A stretch of DNA of 64,000 nucleotides from Sphagnum compactum (Eukaryota > Bryophyta > Sphagnopsida > Sphagnales), in contig OZ234499.1 in NCBI GenBank assembly GCA_965153455.1, forward strand, positions 8,360,443 through 8,424,442, read 5' to 3'. Within the stretch, counting starts at the first letter, position 1. Every line of letters begins with the position of its first letter. Positions 12,449 to 24,400 of the stretch are shown one piece after another. Under the pieces are notes generated by a model. It did no database searches, had not been told where the DNA came from, and worked only from the letters and a program-made list of their open reading frames with translations. Position numbers and translations under genes: made by a program.

Positions 12449-12905
12449 ATCTGCCAAAAGCAACCAAAACAATTTTTGGTGAATTGGTCGAAAACTTGAA
12501 CTACGTACGTATGATGTGTTAATAAATGGTAAAACAAATAATGACACAAAAACTAATCCTATAGCAGCTACACCCCTTGATTTATTAGATATATTTTGAA
12601 AAATTGCATAAACTGGTAAAAAATACCATTCTGGCACTATATGTTCTAGAGTTGACATGGGATTTACGGGTATGTAGTTGTCAGGATGCCCCAAAACATT
12701 GGGTGCATAAAAAACGAAAATAAAAAAGAAAATGGCAAAAGCTACCCAACCTACTAAATCTTTTACCTAAAAATAGGGATAAAAAATTATTTTATCCACA
12801 GAAAAATTGATCCCCAATGGATTATTAGAACGATATTGATGCAATGCAGCAAGATGAAGAATAGCAATGCCAGCTATTATAAAAGAGAGTATGGGTGAAT
12901 CAAAA
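12449..12905 (-). pseudogene. cob: mitochondrial cytochrome b (cob) fragment, nuclear insert (NUMT)
   Basis: Read on the minus strand, the sequence encodes the C-terminal half of cytochrome b, with [69 protein letters not shown] and SYVRSSSFRPIHQK. A TAG stop interrupts it between YPYF and VKDL near 12770. It ends abruptly after FWLLLAD, well short of the usual C terminus, and the upstream half is absent. Substitutions such as IFQNISNKSRG where ILRSIPNKLGG is usual show decay after transfer. Cytochrome b is the haem-binding core of respiratory complex III, but this copy cannot make it. The FINTSYVRSSSF stretch resembles seed-free plant cob. An insert from organelle DNA into the nucleus is the simplest reading. 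Confidence 0.88.
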
Positions 12906-13134
12906 TGATTCCTTCAAAGAAAAAATTAATTTTCTTTGGGTGCACCCCCTCACTAATCAATAGAATCAACAAGTAGGTACCCAGACTCTTAAAGACATGA
13001 TTCAATAAAAGCTTACAGGCATTCCAGATCCAACAATATACTTATCAGTGCAACAGAAAAATAATAATAAAACAATAATGGCAAAAGTGAAATACACCCA
13101 AAAGGAGGGGAAGTTCCCCATGGAGAAAAGATTC

Positions 13135-13325
13135 AGTTTTTTCTTTTTCTGTTTGCGAAGCACAACAGCAGACCCGACCTGACAAGCAATTGGCACCCCC
13201 CGCAAGTCAAGCTCAATGGCAGAGGGCCAGCAAGAATTTCACCTGCACCCGACTGGGTTTGAAGTTTGAACCCAGGACCTTTTGTGGTCCCAGAGGGGGC
13301 TATAGCCCAGTGAGCCATCGCCCCT
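13135..13325 (-). mobile_element. tRNA-derived SINE
   Basis: On the minus strand the element begins GGGGCGATGGCTCACTGGG. TGGCTCACTGG (plus 13307-13317) matches an RNA polymerase III A box at nearly all positions, and GGTTCAAACTTC (plus 13261-13272) resembles a B box, at a tRNA-like distance. A tRNA-unrelated body of about 110 bases follows and ends in an A-rich tail (AGAAAAAGAAAAAA). This head-body-tail order is the SINE architecture. SINEs are non-coding and mobilised by LINE enzymes. No flanking duplication could be fixed by eye. Confidence 0.72.
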
Positions 13326-13938
13326 GGTGTTGACTGAGGAACATCTTGAACAACAGAGAGAGTCACATGTTCACTGACCATCAACAGCAACATGTACAGT
13401 AGTGACCAGCGACCATAACATCCCCGCTGATGAAATCAGCAGCTGGATCGATAGAGGGTGGAGCTCAAATATTGTCACACATCAAGCAACTTAGATGATC
13501 ATTGATATTGCAGAGAATTTTCCAAACGTCCACACCAACAATTTGGGCAATTTGCAGGTAACATAACAATGATGATGAGAATTCATCAACACTCTTTAAC
13601 CAACGTACTGAGTTTCTGTCACAAGAGCAGCGGGAAAGGAAGTAAGAGTGTCTATGACTCAGCCATGATCCCAGGGTTATTAGTTCAACAAAACATAAAA
13701 GAGAAGGAGATGACCGAAGAAACCAAGCAGGGAGAGGAACACGAAATGCAGAAAATACCATAAAGGAAAAAAAAAACAAAAAACAAAAATCAAACAAGGA
13801 AAGAAAGATACTGGCAGAGCTTATCAAGAATCCACCAACACTGATCCCCACCTCAGGGATGGGATTTCCAACAACCGCTTGGTTCAAACGGTAGCAAGCA
13901 TCCCCGGACTGGGAAGTGCCCCAGGCAGGGGACGTGGA
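13326..13938. other. intergenic spacer
   Basis: No recognised gene. The minus-strand 140-residue frame is Phe/Ser-rich and low in complexity and matches nothing I know. Confidence 0.45.
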
Positions 13939-14430
13939 GAGTTAGGGTTAACGGCTTCTTGTTGTTCTTTCGGTTTGTATGGATGATCCGCTTCAAATCT
14001 CTCTCGCTCTCTCTCTCAAAAAGTGGAATTGCGAAATCGCGATTTGCGGCGCTGAAGTGATGAATTTTCTGTCATCTCGGTCGAAAAGTTGGAGCTTTTC
14101 GTCCGCCGTAAATTGAGGTACTCCGCCTGCTTTGGAAATTTTGTTGGAGAGCGACATTGAGGAGCTTCGTCTTCTTCTTCTTCTTCTTCTTCTTCTGTGT
14201 CTTCTTTGTTTCTTGAGTTTCCAATTTTCTTTAGTGAGAGGATTCTATACGCCTTCCTTGGAGGAGGAGGACCTGATTTTTGTTTGCATTTCTCGACGAC
14301 ATACATGCCTATTTCTGATGTTGGCTCCAGAGGTTCAGAGACTGAGAATCTTCTGTCGTCCGAAAGTGCAACAGAAAAACCAAGCCGAGAAGGAAAACAA
14401 AAATAAATAAATTCATGCAGTGGAAGTTGT
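13939..14430 (+). promoter_or_regulatory. pyrimidine-rich leader-like region (possible first exon/5' UTR)
   Basis: The composition changes to that of a plant 5' leader: CT-repeats near 14003-14020, GC-rich sequence with ATCGCGATTTGCGGCG, and a (TTC)n run of about nine units at 14170-14196. It may be the untranslated first exon of the HTH gene about 1.4 kb downstream, with an intron between. The link is inferred from spacing and composition only. Confidence 0.35.
14170..14196 (+). repeat. (TTC)n microsatellite
   Basis: About nine uninterrupted TTC units. Runs of this kind are common in plant 5' UTRs. Confidence 0.9.
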
Positions 14431-15832
14431 GGAAAACCAGTTACTTCAAGAAAAATAGAATGCCAAGAAGATAGGTGGTTTTTAGTGTAAAAAGAAGTCT
14501 AGCTGTGAGAGATGATGCATTCTTCCAAAGGAAGAGCTAAGAAATCTTGCATGATGAATTCAGTATCATGCATGTGCACATGAAAGCACTTTTCATTGTA
14601 CACCACAATAATGAATTTGGAAAACTCTGAAATTGCTACTTGAAATCCCCTAATTAGGGTGTTGTCATTTGCCTCTTGATTTTGCAGTTTTGTCAACAGA
14701 CAGCTGCATGCATAAGTGCTCTTGAATTCCTTTCATTTTCTGGTAGACAAAACCACTCCTGGATGCATTCACTTGATTTCAGTTCGGATTAAGACCTGCC
14801 TTCTTCTTTGGGTGGCCATGTATCAATCTCTATCTGTAATGTGACGAGCTGTGTGTTTTCTCTTTTTCTTGGCTTACTTTCTCTTTTCAGCTCTCTGTAC
14901 ATTTGCAGAAAGATTTAATTGTGGTGTTGTATTTGACTCCACATGGTTCCTCCCTTGAATTCATCACAGACTCTCCTTATTGGTTTTTTTGTTTAGTTCT
15001 GTCTAAAGTTGTGGAGTTCTTACATTCTGTGTGTACATCTCTAGTGCAACAAGTGGCACCTGGGTTTGCATGTTCTGTAAACTAGTTTGCATCATGGGGA
15101 AAGGCAACGATATATGGATTATGGTTGCCACGTTGGTTCTCATCTTATGTCCTCTGGTGGAGTGTTGAAGAGAAGCATCAAGAGAGAGTGGCATAAAGTA
15201 GGGCCATGTATTTTCACTCTTGCATTTTGGCTTTGGAAGGATTTTTTTGCTGGATGGGCTGTGACAATTTGTGTCTGATACATCCCTTCCTTCAGTGTGT
15301 GTTTATATGCAAATCCATACTTTTATTCCTCCTTGATTTGATAGTTGACAAAGAGAACCTTTTTTGTTCATCATCCTTGTTTTGTTGCTTTGAGATAATG
15401 GTGGGTGATGCTTTTAGAAATGTATCAGTTCTTGTGTCTTGGGACAGGTGTCACAGACATGCTGCTCAGGGTTACTGCATTCTTCTTCTTCTTATACAGT
15501 CCTTCACTGTAATGAAGAGGATTTCTCATTCCCAACAAATGGTGCTTTCAATTTGGGAATGGAAACCAAGGCCCCCTCTTTCCTAAAGTAGAATTTTCTC
15601 CAGCCTAAACTGGATATATAATGCTTGCATTCCTGCACTCAAGACTCTGGCTGTGTAAAATTATCACCACTGTACAATCTAGCTTGAGCTGTTATGCCTC
15701 AGAGCTTGTGATCCAAACTTATTGAGAAATAGTGTGTGGTTAGATTTGGTGACTTGAAGAAATTGATCTTAGGTGGTTGTATCGGGAATTTGTGGGGTGC
15801 TTGTGAGAGGCTTGTAGTGGTGTGTGTGGAGA
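14431..15832. other. spacer or intron between leader-like region and HTH gene
   Basis: T-rich, intron-like sequence with small unsupported frames. If 13.9-14.4 kb is the first exon, this is its intron. Confidence 0.4.
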
Positions 15833-16444
15833 ATGAAAATGTCAGAGATGAAGAAGGCAGCACGAAAAGGCCAGAGAATGGGCAAATGGACAGAGGAGTC
15901 AATGAAAGAAGCAATTGATGCAGTTGAGAGGGGTGAAGATTCTATCCGTAAGATTGCCAAGAGGTTTTGTATCTCTGCATCCTCTATTCGGGATTGGATG
16001 AGTGGTAAAACTTCATCAAAGAAGAAGGGTCCCCCCACTGTGCTGTCAAAAGAGGAGGAGCGTGCAATTGTTGCTTGGTGCTTGCAGACTCAGAAAGAAA
16101 GTGAGGGTATGACATTCTTCATGTTGAGTCAGAAGGTAGCTGATGTTTGCCAGGGAAGAGAAACTCCCTTCAAGAATGGAGTGCCTGGAAGACGGTGGCT
16201 GGAATGGTTCAAGAAGAGGCATCCAAGTGTTGTCCTTGAGCCAGCTCAGGCCATGAAGGCAAAGTCACGGTCAAATTCTGAACAAGAAAGGTTGGCAGTG
16301 AACCAGAAAACTGCCTCGGAAAAAGCAAGAGAAGACTTATGTATTGAAGAACAAGAGCAAGCACAGAATCAGGAAGCTATGATGATCAACCCTATCTACA
16401 GTCTGGAGCCTATCCATTGTATGGAGCCTGTATATGGTGTGTGA
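15833..16444 (+). CDS. pogo/CENP-B-type double helix-turn-helix protein lacking a transposase domain
   Basis: An intact single-exon frame of 203 residues starts at ATG 15833; a second in-frame ATG is at 15839. Residues 18-60 form a pipsqueak-type HTH (KWTEESMKEAIDAV ... SIRKIAKRFCISASSIRDW). Residues 68-135 form a CENP-B/Tc5-type second HTH, with GRETPFKNGVPGRRWLEWF and KKRHPSVV. In pogo, Tigger and jerky transposases a DDE nuclease follows. Here the frame instead ends with a 65-residue Glu/Gln/Lys-rich tail and a stop. No DDE-like sequence was recognised downstream to 18 kb. The lysine-rich segment SSKKK between the domains could help nuclear entry. It may be a domesticated DNA-binding protein or a truncated transposase whose frame survives by chance. 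The undamaged frame favours the first, as inference. Confidence 0.82.
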   Translation: MKMSEMKKAARKGQRMGKWTEESMKEAIDAVERGEDSIRKIAKRFCISASSIRDWMSGKTSSKKKGPPTVLSKEEERAIVAWCLQTQKESEGMTFFMLSQKVADVCQGRETPFKNGVPGRRWLEWFKKRHPSVVLEPAQAMKAKSRSNSEQERLAVNQKTASEKAREDLCIEEQEQAQNQEAMMINPIYSLEPIHCMEPVYGV

Positions 16445-19075
16445 AAAGGTAATATCAATGTATTCAGTCTTCACAGTTCCTTTGAGAGATCAGAGTTACT
16501 TTGTTTTGTATCTGCATGACAGGAGTCAGAGAGTCAACATGTCCAGAGTGGTTGTTTGTGGGATTGAACTGGAGACTAATTCCTCTTTGATATGTCAATC
16601 GATGGAGGTTTGCTGTTGGAGGTAGATTTTGAGCTTTAGACTAGTGAACTCACTTTAGATCTTTCTTTGATCTTGTGCGGAGGATGGATGTGGAAGGCGT
16701 GCTGATGTTCTAAAGGAGGTAATCAACAACTTTAAAGCCTTTCAGCAACATTCCTGAGACCAGAATTGCCACTTAACAAAATGTGACTGTGACACAGTTT
16801 TTAGCGTGTCTTGAGTGTGTTTTGCATATTGGCTGTTATTAGCATTCCAATTTTGACCATGTTAGTGAGCTCTCTATTGTGCTTCACAAGGTGTTGTGCT
16901 TTTAATCTCCTTTTGCAGTTTCAGATGATCTACTCTGTAACTCATTCAAGAACCTTAAGTTTTGATAGGTCGTGTCTTGCAGGCAATTGAGGTCTTCAAC
17001 AACAGCAAAGAAATATATTGAGAGGGATGGTGCATGGATGATGTTGGAGCTGGAGGTGAACAGGAGCTGTTTTGAAGTTCTGCAGACCCAATGTAAGTTG
17101 ACGGATAATTGAAGAGAAACTAATCACCGCATTTGGTCAACAATGTTTAACTGCCACTGTCATCTTCTTCCAGATATGTACTCGTTTGAGAAAGAAAGGG
17201 TTATAGAAACATAAGAATTATAGAAATCAGATATGACATTTGATTGGCATTTCCTTGTAAACTAACAGTTCTATTGAGCTCATTAAAGACCCTGTGCTGA
17301 CATTTTCTCACTAGCATCATGAAGTTCATGTGATCTTCTTTCCAACAAGTTGTCTCTTAGTCCCATAATCTATTGGTACTTTCATACAGAATACTAGTTT
17401 GGTCTACATGTTGCTCTCATTAATGGGGCTTGTGTTGGATCCATCAAATTGTGCTTTCCCAGGATCGTTCATCACACCCTTGGCAGCATGTGGTGTCAGG
17501 TGTGTTTGCAAGAATTTTCTTGGTGGCTGTCTTTTTTCCACACTTTGATTGGTAGGTAGTCAATCACCACTTACTGGCTGGAATGGTGCATGCAAGCAGT
17601 CTAGTAAGGTCTGGAACAAAGTGCTCTCCATTCCGGGATGCTGCCTGCATATTCATGGACAATGGCGTAGGTGCAAGGATTCATCAGAATCTCCTAAGCC
17701 TGCAGTGTGATGTCCTATGTCCCATAACAGAATGTACCAGGTTTTGTCCATGTGTTGTTACTCTCTTAGTAACATTCTGTTGAACACACTGAGTGTCTAG
17801 CAATAGTGAGTTTCAAGCATATCTTGGGTTGCAAAACAACCACCAATGTCAAGCCATCCACTTGTTTTCGTTGAATGTGCAATGCTGTATAACTCAGAAG
17901 GAAGCACACTTGTAGCCTAAAAAGACAGGAAAGGAAAAACTCAAATATCCATCTTGTCTAGTCATGAATTCCATAATCACTCACTCAGGCAACGGTTCAT
18001 TGCTCAAATTGCTTCACATGGCGAACAAAGATCTCCTTCCAATTCTATCATTGGGATTCTGTGCTCCTAAACTGAAACTAGATTCACTTCAATTCTATAG
18101 GATCTAGTGGATCAGATCCCTCCAGACCCTCTCTTGAGCTATCTAGTCTTACTGTGGCATCATAGATATATAATTTCCGTTTCCACCCAATTGCAGCATA
18201 TCACCAGTGTGATCTCCCAACTTCAACAGCCCAAAAATGTTCTTTCCCAAAAGTTTTCACAAGAGAGATTACTGCCACCCATAATACCACCCATATGCAG
18301 CTGTTAATCCCTAGAATTGTAAAACAATCCACCATAGACATGGAGTACAAGCTTTTCTCACTTCGAGTTCCCAAAAACTCGGGTTACGCTTCCTGTCACC
18401 CACATTAAATTCTCCACAATCCCAATTTCCGAGTTCTTAAGCATGCAAAACTTAAAAGTATGATGCCAATTTAGACAAGCTCCACAATCCCCTAGAGTTT
18501 TTCATCACATCCACCATCTCCTGAGCTACTTTATTCACGTCTAAACTTGCAAAACATTAAACAAAAACAAATAAACCACTTCTATTTTGGAGAACATAGT
18601 GCAATCCCCACTTTGTTAATCATGTTCATGGTGACTTGAACAACTAGTGACACGCCGAATTAGGGCATTTTGGTTTTATCTTTTCTAGCATTATTTTTAG
18701 GTTACACACCTTCATAATTAACTCCAAGTGTCAAGCTTGATGGTATATATTGTTGTTGATTGACTGGCTTGGGAGAAACCTGACCCACATCTTCATTGGA
18801 GGTAGTTTCAAGAGTGGAAGGATTTAATCACTTTTTGTATTTGGGTACCCCTTATATTTTGTGGGTGTTGTCAACATCTATCCTTATTTCTCAATAAATA
18901 TGATCAACTCTAGCAATTGATAAATATATAATCTTACTTGTAAATGAAACAACATTTAAAATTGCGTTTTTGAAGATTTAGATCCCAAATCTAGTCAATA
19001 TGTTTTCCCTCCTCATGGTTTATAGTTAAGACTAAAAAGTCGATCAAAGCACATATAGTTCAATCCAATGTTGGT
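16445..19075. other. 3' flank of HTH gene and AT-rich spacer
   Basis: Splice-like sites occur (for example a TTGCAG acceptor near 16980 and GTAAGT near 17093), so 3' UTR exons are possible, but no coding family appears. From about 18.5 kb the sequence becomes AT-rich repeat-type DNA. Confidence 0.4.
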
Positions 19076-19954
19076 TGTGTATTAGAATTGGCACCAAGCC
19101 TCCTTCGGTTGTCAAGGTGATTCTTTGATTTCATAATTGAGGTTCTTAGAAATCAAAGAATTGGTTCTAATTTATTAAGCAATGTTCTTAAAAAATACAA
19201 ATGAATCAAATAACTTTCTATAACATTATGCCAAAAATATCATTTTTTATGACTAGTCCTATACAACAACAAGTGGATAAGTGACTCAAAATGGTATAAA
19301 TAATAGGTTCAAATCAATTACAAATGATATAAGTGATTAATATAGTCGATAAGGACCAGTCATAGAATGGGATTTCTGATGTAATGTAAAATTAGTTCTT
19401 TATTGGTGCTTTTGTGAAAATTGCAAGTTCTTTGATAAGTTGGAAAATAACCAAAACTAGATTCTGGTTCTTTCATTTTCAGAATTTTCAAATAGCCCAA
19501 AATCAAGAAATATTTTGATTTAAATATTTTTTTAAAACTTGGAACCTAAGGTTATTAGCAAAATTATCAAAATTTTATTAATGATAATTCATCAAAATTG
19601 GTTAGGTAGGACATATTTAGCTTCTATAAATCATCTTTTGGATAGTTGCAAATTAATAGAGTTGGTTTAACAAGTAAAAAGGAAGGGAAAGGTGTCTTTT
19701 TGGTTTCTCCATTTTCAAAGTGTTTTTTTTCCAACACCATAGTCACAATCAATTTTTAAATATTTTATACACCAATTTGCATCCTATTTATTTTCAATTG
19801 AATTGAATTTGCATTCAAGGTGCATGCGATGTAATTTAATATTCATTCAAATGAAATTTAATTTCCATATGATCAATTGATTTTTATTATCGGTTGATCA
19901 TCATTAGTAGAGCATAGGAATGTGGAGCCCAAATCAAACACCCACCCAACACTA
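19076..19954. mobile_element. non-autonomous hAT-type element
   Basis: The left end CAATGTTGGTTGTGTATTAG and the reverse complement of the right end TAGTGTTGGGTGGGTGTTTG are related inverted termini of the family seen at 44.07 kb. The interior (about 880 bp) has no coding potential and carries GGTTCT-type subterminal motifs. The flanking 8-mers agree at only five of eight positions, so no target duplication is claimed. A segment at 19.64-19.94 kb is repeated in inverse orientation at 29.70-30.01 kb. Confidence 0.5.
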
Positions 19955-21649
19955 GTTGAAGTTCAAGACCTTAGCTATTTAATATGTGTTTTGTTTTATC
20001 TTAACATGTTCTTCAAACCTTAGACATAAAACCTTTGAATTGTCAGTTTTTATTTAGTTGCACTTCTCCAATTTTAGTTCCATTGTCAACTCCCATTTTA
20101 ATTTGATTTTGTTAGGTAATATGAGTTGGCAATTGCGGGAATTGCACCAAGAATCCACATGTTTTTATTGGAAGGGATAAGTTTTACTTGCAAAAATTAC
20201 CTTGACATGATACTAAATGGTTATTAAGTTGGGCGTTGGGTTATGTATTTCAAAACCAACCCTTATGCATAAAAAGTGAGTATTATCAAAATAAATATCC
20301 AAAGAAATTGGTAAGCAAGGGTATTTCTTAAACAAGCAAATTGATAGTCAGCTAGTTTTTAAAAAAAATTAAATCCAATTAATTGATACCTTATGTGGGA
20401 AAGATTTTTTTTCACAAGGACCTTACCTTTTGCTAAGTATGGGAAAAAATGGGACACTAGTAAACACTAGTGTTCTTTAGTTATTAAAAGTTAGATGTAA
20501 CCTCAATATATGGATGCAACATTTTATTTTTTCTAAAGAGGAGGATATGGGTCCAAATGTTATTGTAATTTTCATTCCAAAATGATTATGTATTCAAATT
20601 TTTTTTTTTGCCTTTGGTAGTTATGGATAAGTTAGTTTTCAAACTTAAAGAAGTTACAAATATTTACAAAGGTGATGCATACTTGAATTCTATATTGTTT
20701 ACCATAGTGACAATCCAATCAAGGTTTTTTGGTTATAAACTTAGTATAAGTGTTGCAAAGATGTCAACACCTTAGCAAGACTAAACATTTGTTTTGCTTA
20801 AATTGTGACCTGGGAATGCCAAAAATGCAACAGTTGGAAGTTGCTTTTCATTGATGTGCCACCTAGCAAGGGGATCTTCACATGCAATTGGGAGTACAGG
20901 CAATCTTTTGAACAAATATCTCTTTAAGAACAAGTGTTCATGAAGTTTCCTCCATAGAGGTTCCAACACCAAATATGTTAGTGTTACCTTCAAGTTGTTC
21001 ATTAATTAGGTGAATCAACTTTGCATTCTTCAACATTAGGGTTTAATTGATGAAAACAAGTCATAAGAAGGGGAATGATTTCTTTGACATCATATTCAGT
21101 TGCAACATGGACTATGTTCCTATGACCCACATAATTTTCCACAACATGCAAATGTGAATACAAAATTCAACATTATGGCAAGCATTTATGAACTTGATTT
21201 GAATCATAAGCTTTCAAAAAAATGAAGAACTGTTTTAGCACTTTCATAATTTCTTGTTGTATATTTTTTTATAAGAGGACGAATTTATTGTCAAGTTCAT
21301 TAGAATTTTAATCCCATTTGAGACCTATTCAAATTCAACTTCCATGCAAACTATTAGGGCAATAAATGTAGTTAGGGCAATAAACAATAATCAATGACCC
21401 TTTGATTGCTTCATCACACAAGATGTGACCATAGAATTTAGAACATTTGTGATTGCTTCTATAGTCGCCTGCACCTTAGCCTTACAAACTTTTTGTTGTA
21501 AGAACAATGTCATATGCTACCCATAACACAAAACAATGGTTTTTTTGAATTGCAACATCTTTTCAAACATGATCGTTTTATTGGCAAATTTAGTTTTCAT
21601 TAGAGTTTTCAAATTTTAGTGTTGTACACCACTTTCAACACATCCCATC
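19955..21649. other. AT-rich spacer, no gene
   Basis: Homopolymer-rich AT sequence with no recognised gene, RNA or complete element. Confidence 0.5.
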
Positions 21650-22740
21650 TCCCATTCATGGATCCAAATTCTTTAAAGAATACCAAAATATTGTCACAAT
21701 GTCACTCTTTTTTATATTCTCTTACATAGTCCCATTTGACCATGTAAAAACACAAAATGGATGAGATTGATGGAATCTAGAATTTTAGTGGTCTAAAATA
21801 TGGTATAATTTATAAAATATTTAACACATTTTGATTCATTTATATTAATGGGGATCAAAATATAGGATGGAAAAGGTCTCCATTAAAGACTAGGTCCTTT
21901 TAGTTTTGAGTGATACACTTTCAAGAATTTGGACCCTCATATCTCGCCTTTCTTGATTTTTTTGTCAATGTGATTGACTTTTGCAAACTAGCTCAAGGGC
22001 ATTCTTCACATGACATGTTTTAGTCTTACAACAACCTTGTCATCATTTGTGACATATTAAACATGTTTTATACATGACATGACATGATCAAAACAAATAC
22101 CCTCAAAAACTCATTGAAGTTTCAAAGCATGACAATCAACAATAGAACATAGTGTTGATGCCATAGATATCAAGTTGCTACTTTCATCTTTCACAAAAGT
22201 AAACACATGTTGCATTAGATCAAACTTTGGAAGTAATGCTTGTAATTGTCCAACCATGGAAAACCATGTTGTGTCATGCACCTCAAACAAAAAAATAGTA
22301 ACATGCATAGGGACTTAAGATTCATTTATGTAGTTGATTATTAGGGCACATATGTCTTACTCCACCTTTAAACATCAAGAGATCAAAACTTGTTGCTTTA
22401 ATTGTTGTAGATCCAAGATTAAACAACACATGCAAGTCCATAGTCTTTTTAACCATCACAAGAATCACTTCTTCCACCCAAAGTAGAATGATTAGAGAAC
22501 ACAACACAGGGGCATTGACATAATATTAACTTTTGTAACTAAATATTTTTGCAAGTGGAAAGTGGCATGTAACCCTTACATATATATGACTAAGAAAGTT
22601 TTGTTGCACCTCACCACCTTTTTTGTAAAGATTTGTGACCCCAAAAATTGATATGATTGCACATCCACTTGGCCCAAACCTTTTTTTCAATAATGTAACC
22701 AACAAAGACCAATTTCATTTGAGTAAACAACCTAGGGTGT
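21650..22740 (-). pseudogene. decayed hAT transposase copy (DUF659 type)
   Basis: On the minus strand, broken frames carry a probable BED-finger remnant near 22600-22650 (HIYVRVTCHF). Next comes a DUF659-like stretch with ATSFDLLMFKGGV (about 22380), then HVFTFVKDESSNLISM and SIVDCHALKLQ (22111-22230), and EGICFDH after a stop. The same order occurs in the copies at 36-43 kb (ISFDVWISKG, VKDKGSNINAM, SCEFLGLEESF). Stops and frameshifts between blocks show it is dead. The 21.65-21.94 kb part recurs at 56.69-56.96 kb in the opposite orientation. Confidence 0.7.
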
Positions 22741-23227
22741 GTAAAATCAACATGGGTTTTCATAGGAGTAATCCCATTACATTTGTTGTATTTTATAAGA
22801 CTCTTTTGAATAGAACATTGGGATAAAACATCACCAACAATTTGTTTTTGAGTTGCAAATTTGTGGGTTTATAAAGTCCATAAGTAATCCATCATTAACA
22901 ACAAACAAAACCCAACAAATAGATGTTTGATATTAATGTGGTTTCCACAATGTAATTTGAACTTATATAGTTGCAGGTTGAATAACTTCAAGATCGACAA
23001 AATTAATTGGTAGTAGATGCACATTTTCAACATCTAACATGTTCTTTGCACATTACAAGTCCTTGTAATGTAGATATATTCTCCAACCCCACTAACAAAT
23101 TCAACCATGCAAACATTTATTTCAACATTATAAAATATAATGACTTGCACATGTATGAACAACACAAGAACCTTAGAAGAAAACCAAGAACACAAGATCA
23201 TGACAATGAACGACATGATGAAAATGA
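22741..23227. other. AT-rich spacer
   Basis: No recognisable feature between the hAT relic and the satellite. Confidence 0.5.
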
Positions 23228-24400
23228 ACAATAGAAGAACACAATGAAAAAATGCTTTACATGGTGAGAAGACAATGGTATTTAAGTGTTGGAATTCCAA
23301 ATAACTACTGAATACAAAGGTGATGCACAACAACAAATCATGAGGTGAACACCATAGTGCATTTGCAAAACAAAGCAACATTAAGGGAAGATGAAACATG
23401 AAACCACTTCAACAATGCACAACAAAAGGACATTGCAGTAAACCAAACCAAACCAATTTATGTAAGACCATGGCGATGCACAATAGAAGAGCATGATGGG
23501 AAGATGTTTTACTTGTGTAGTAGAAGAACATGTTTTACAAAATTTTGAATAGTAAGAGGAAATGAAGGTAATGCATATCAACAAATCATGAAAAAAACAC
23601 CATTGTGCATTTGCAAAAACAAAACAACACCATGGGATGACAAAACCACCACAAAGATGCACAACAAAAGGACACCACAATAAACCAAAATCATATGGTG
23701 ATGCACAACAAAAGAACACGACAATAAATGTTTTACATGTGTAGTGAATAACATGATAAGATGATGGTGGCACGAAGTGTTGAAGTTTTGAGCAACAAGA
23801 GAAGACGGAAATGATGTGCAACAACAAATCACAAGAAAAATTCTATAGCACACTTATATAAACAAAACAACATTAAGGGAAGATTAGACCACCATGATGA
23901 TGCATAATAAAAGGACATCATAATAAACTAGATAAATGAAGACCCAAGACCACAATGATGCACAATAGAGGAGCACAACAAGAAGACATTTTACTTACAA
24001 AGTAGAAAAGCACAACAAGTTGGAGTTTGGAGTAGTAGGAAAAGATGAAGGCAATGTGCAATAACAAATCATGAAAAGAACCTATGCAACAAAAAAAATC
24101 TAGGGGATGAAAAGATGGTTGGATGGTAATGCATTGCAAAAGGTCATGAAAAGAACACCATGGTGCACTTGCACAACAAAACAACATCAAGGGAAAAAGA
24201 GATGGCACTAATGCACAATAGAAGAGTGTGATGAAAAGACCTTTTATTTGCACAATAGGGGACATGATGAGTAGGTGATTGCCAAGGCAAGACGATTACA
24301 ATAATCAACCTTTGCATTCCATACCACACACCTATGCAACAAAACAACACAAAGGAAAAAAAAGGGCAAGCAACCTCCATAATGATGTAAAACAAAAAAT
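23228..24400. repeat. degenerate tandem satellite, period ~245 bp, 4-5 units
   Basis: A phrase of the form GCA-ACAACAAATCATGA followed by AACACCAT-GTGCA-TTGCA recurs near 23.32, 23.57, 23.82 and 24.06 kb, about 245 bases apart, with a further partial copy at 24.13 kb. Within units, GATGCACAA(C/T)A(G/A)AAG and ACATTTTAC-like phrases also recur. The minus strand shows a chain of overlapping Cys/Phe-rich open frames that are a by-product of this repeat. No function is evident. Confidence 0.75.

Noticed and set aside
23034-24395. Chain of Cys/Phe-rich minus-strand frames
   Set aside because: They overlap in different frames and follow the satellite period; low-complexity translation of repeats, not genes.
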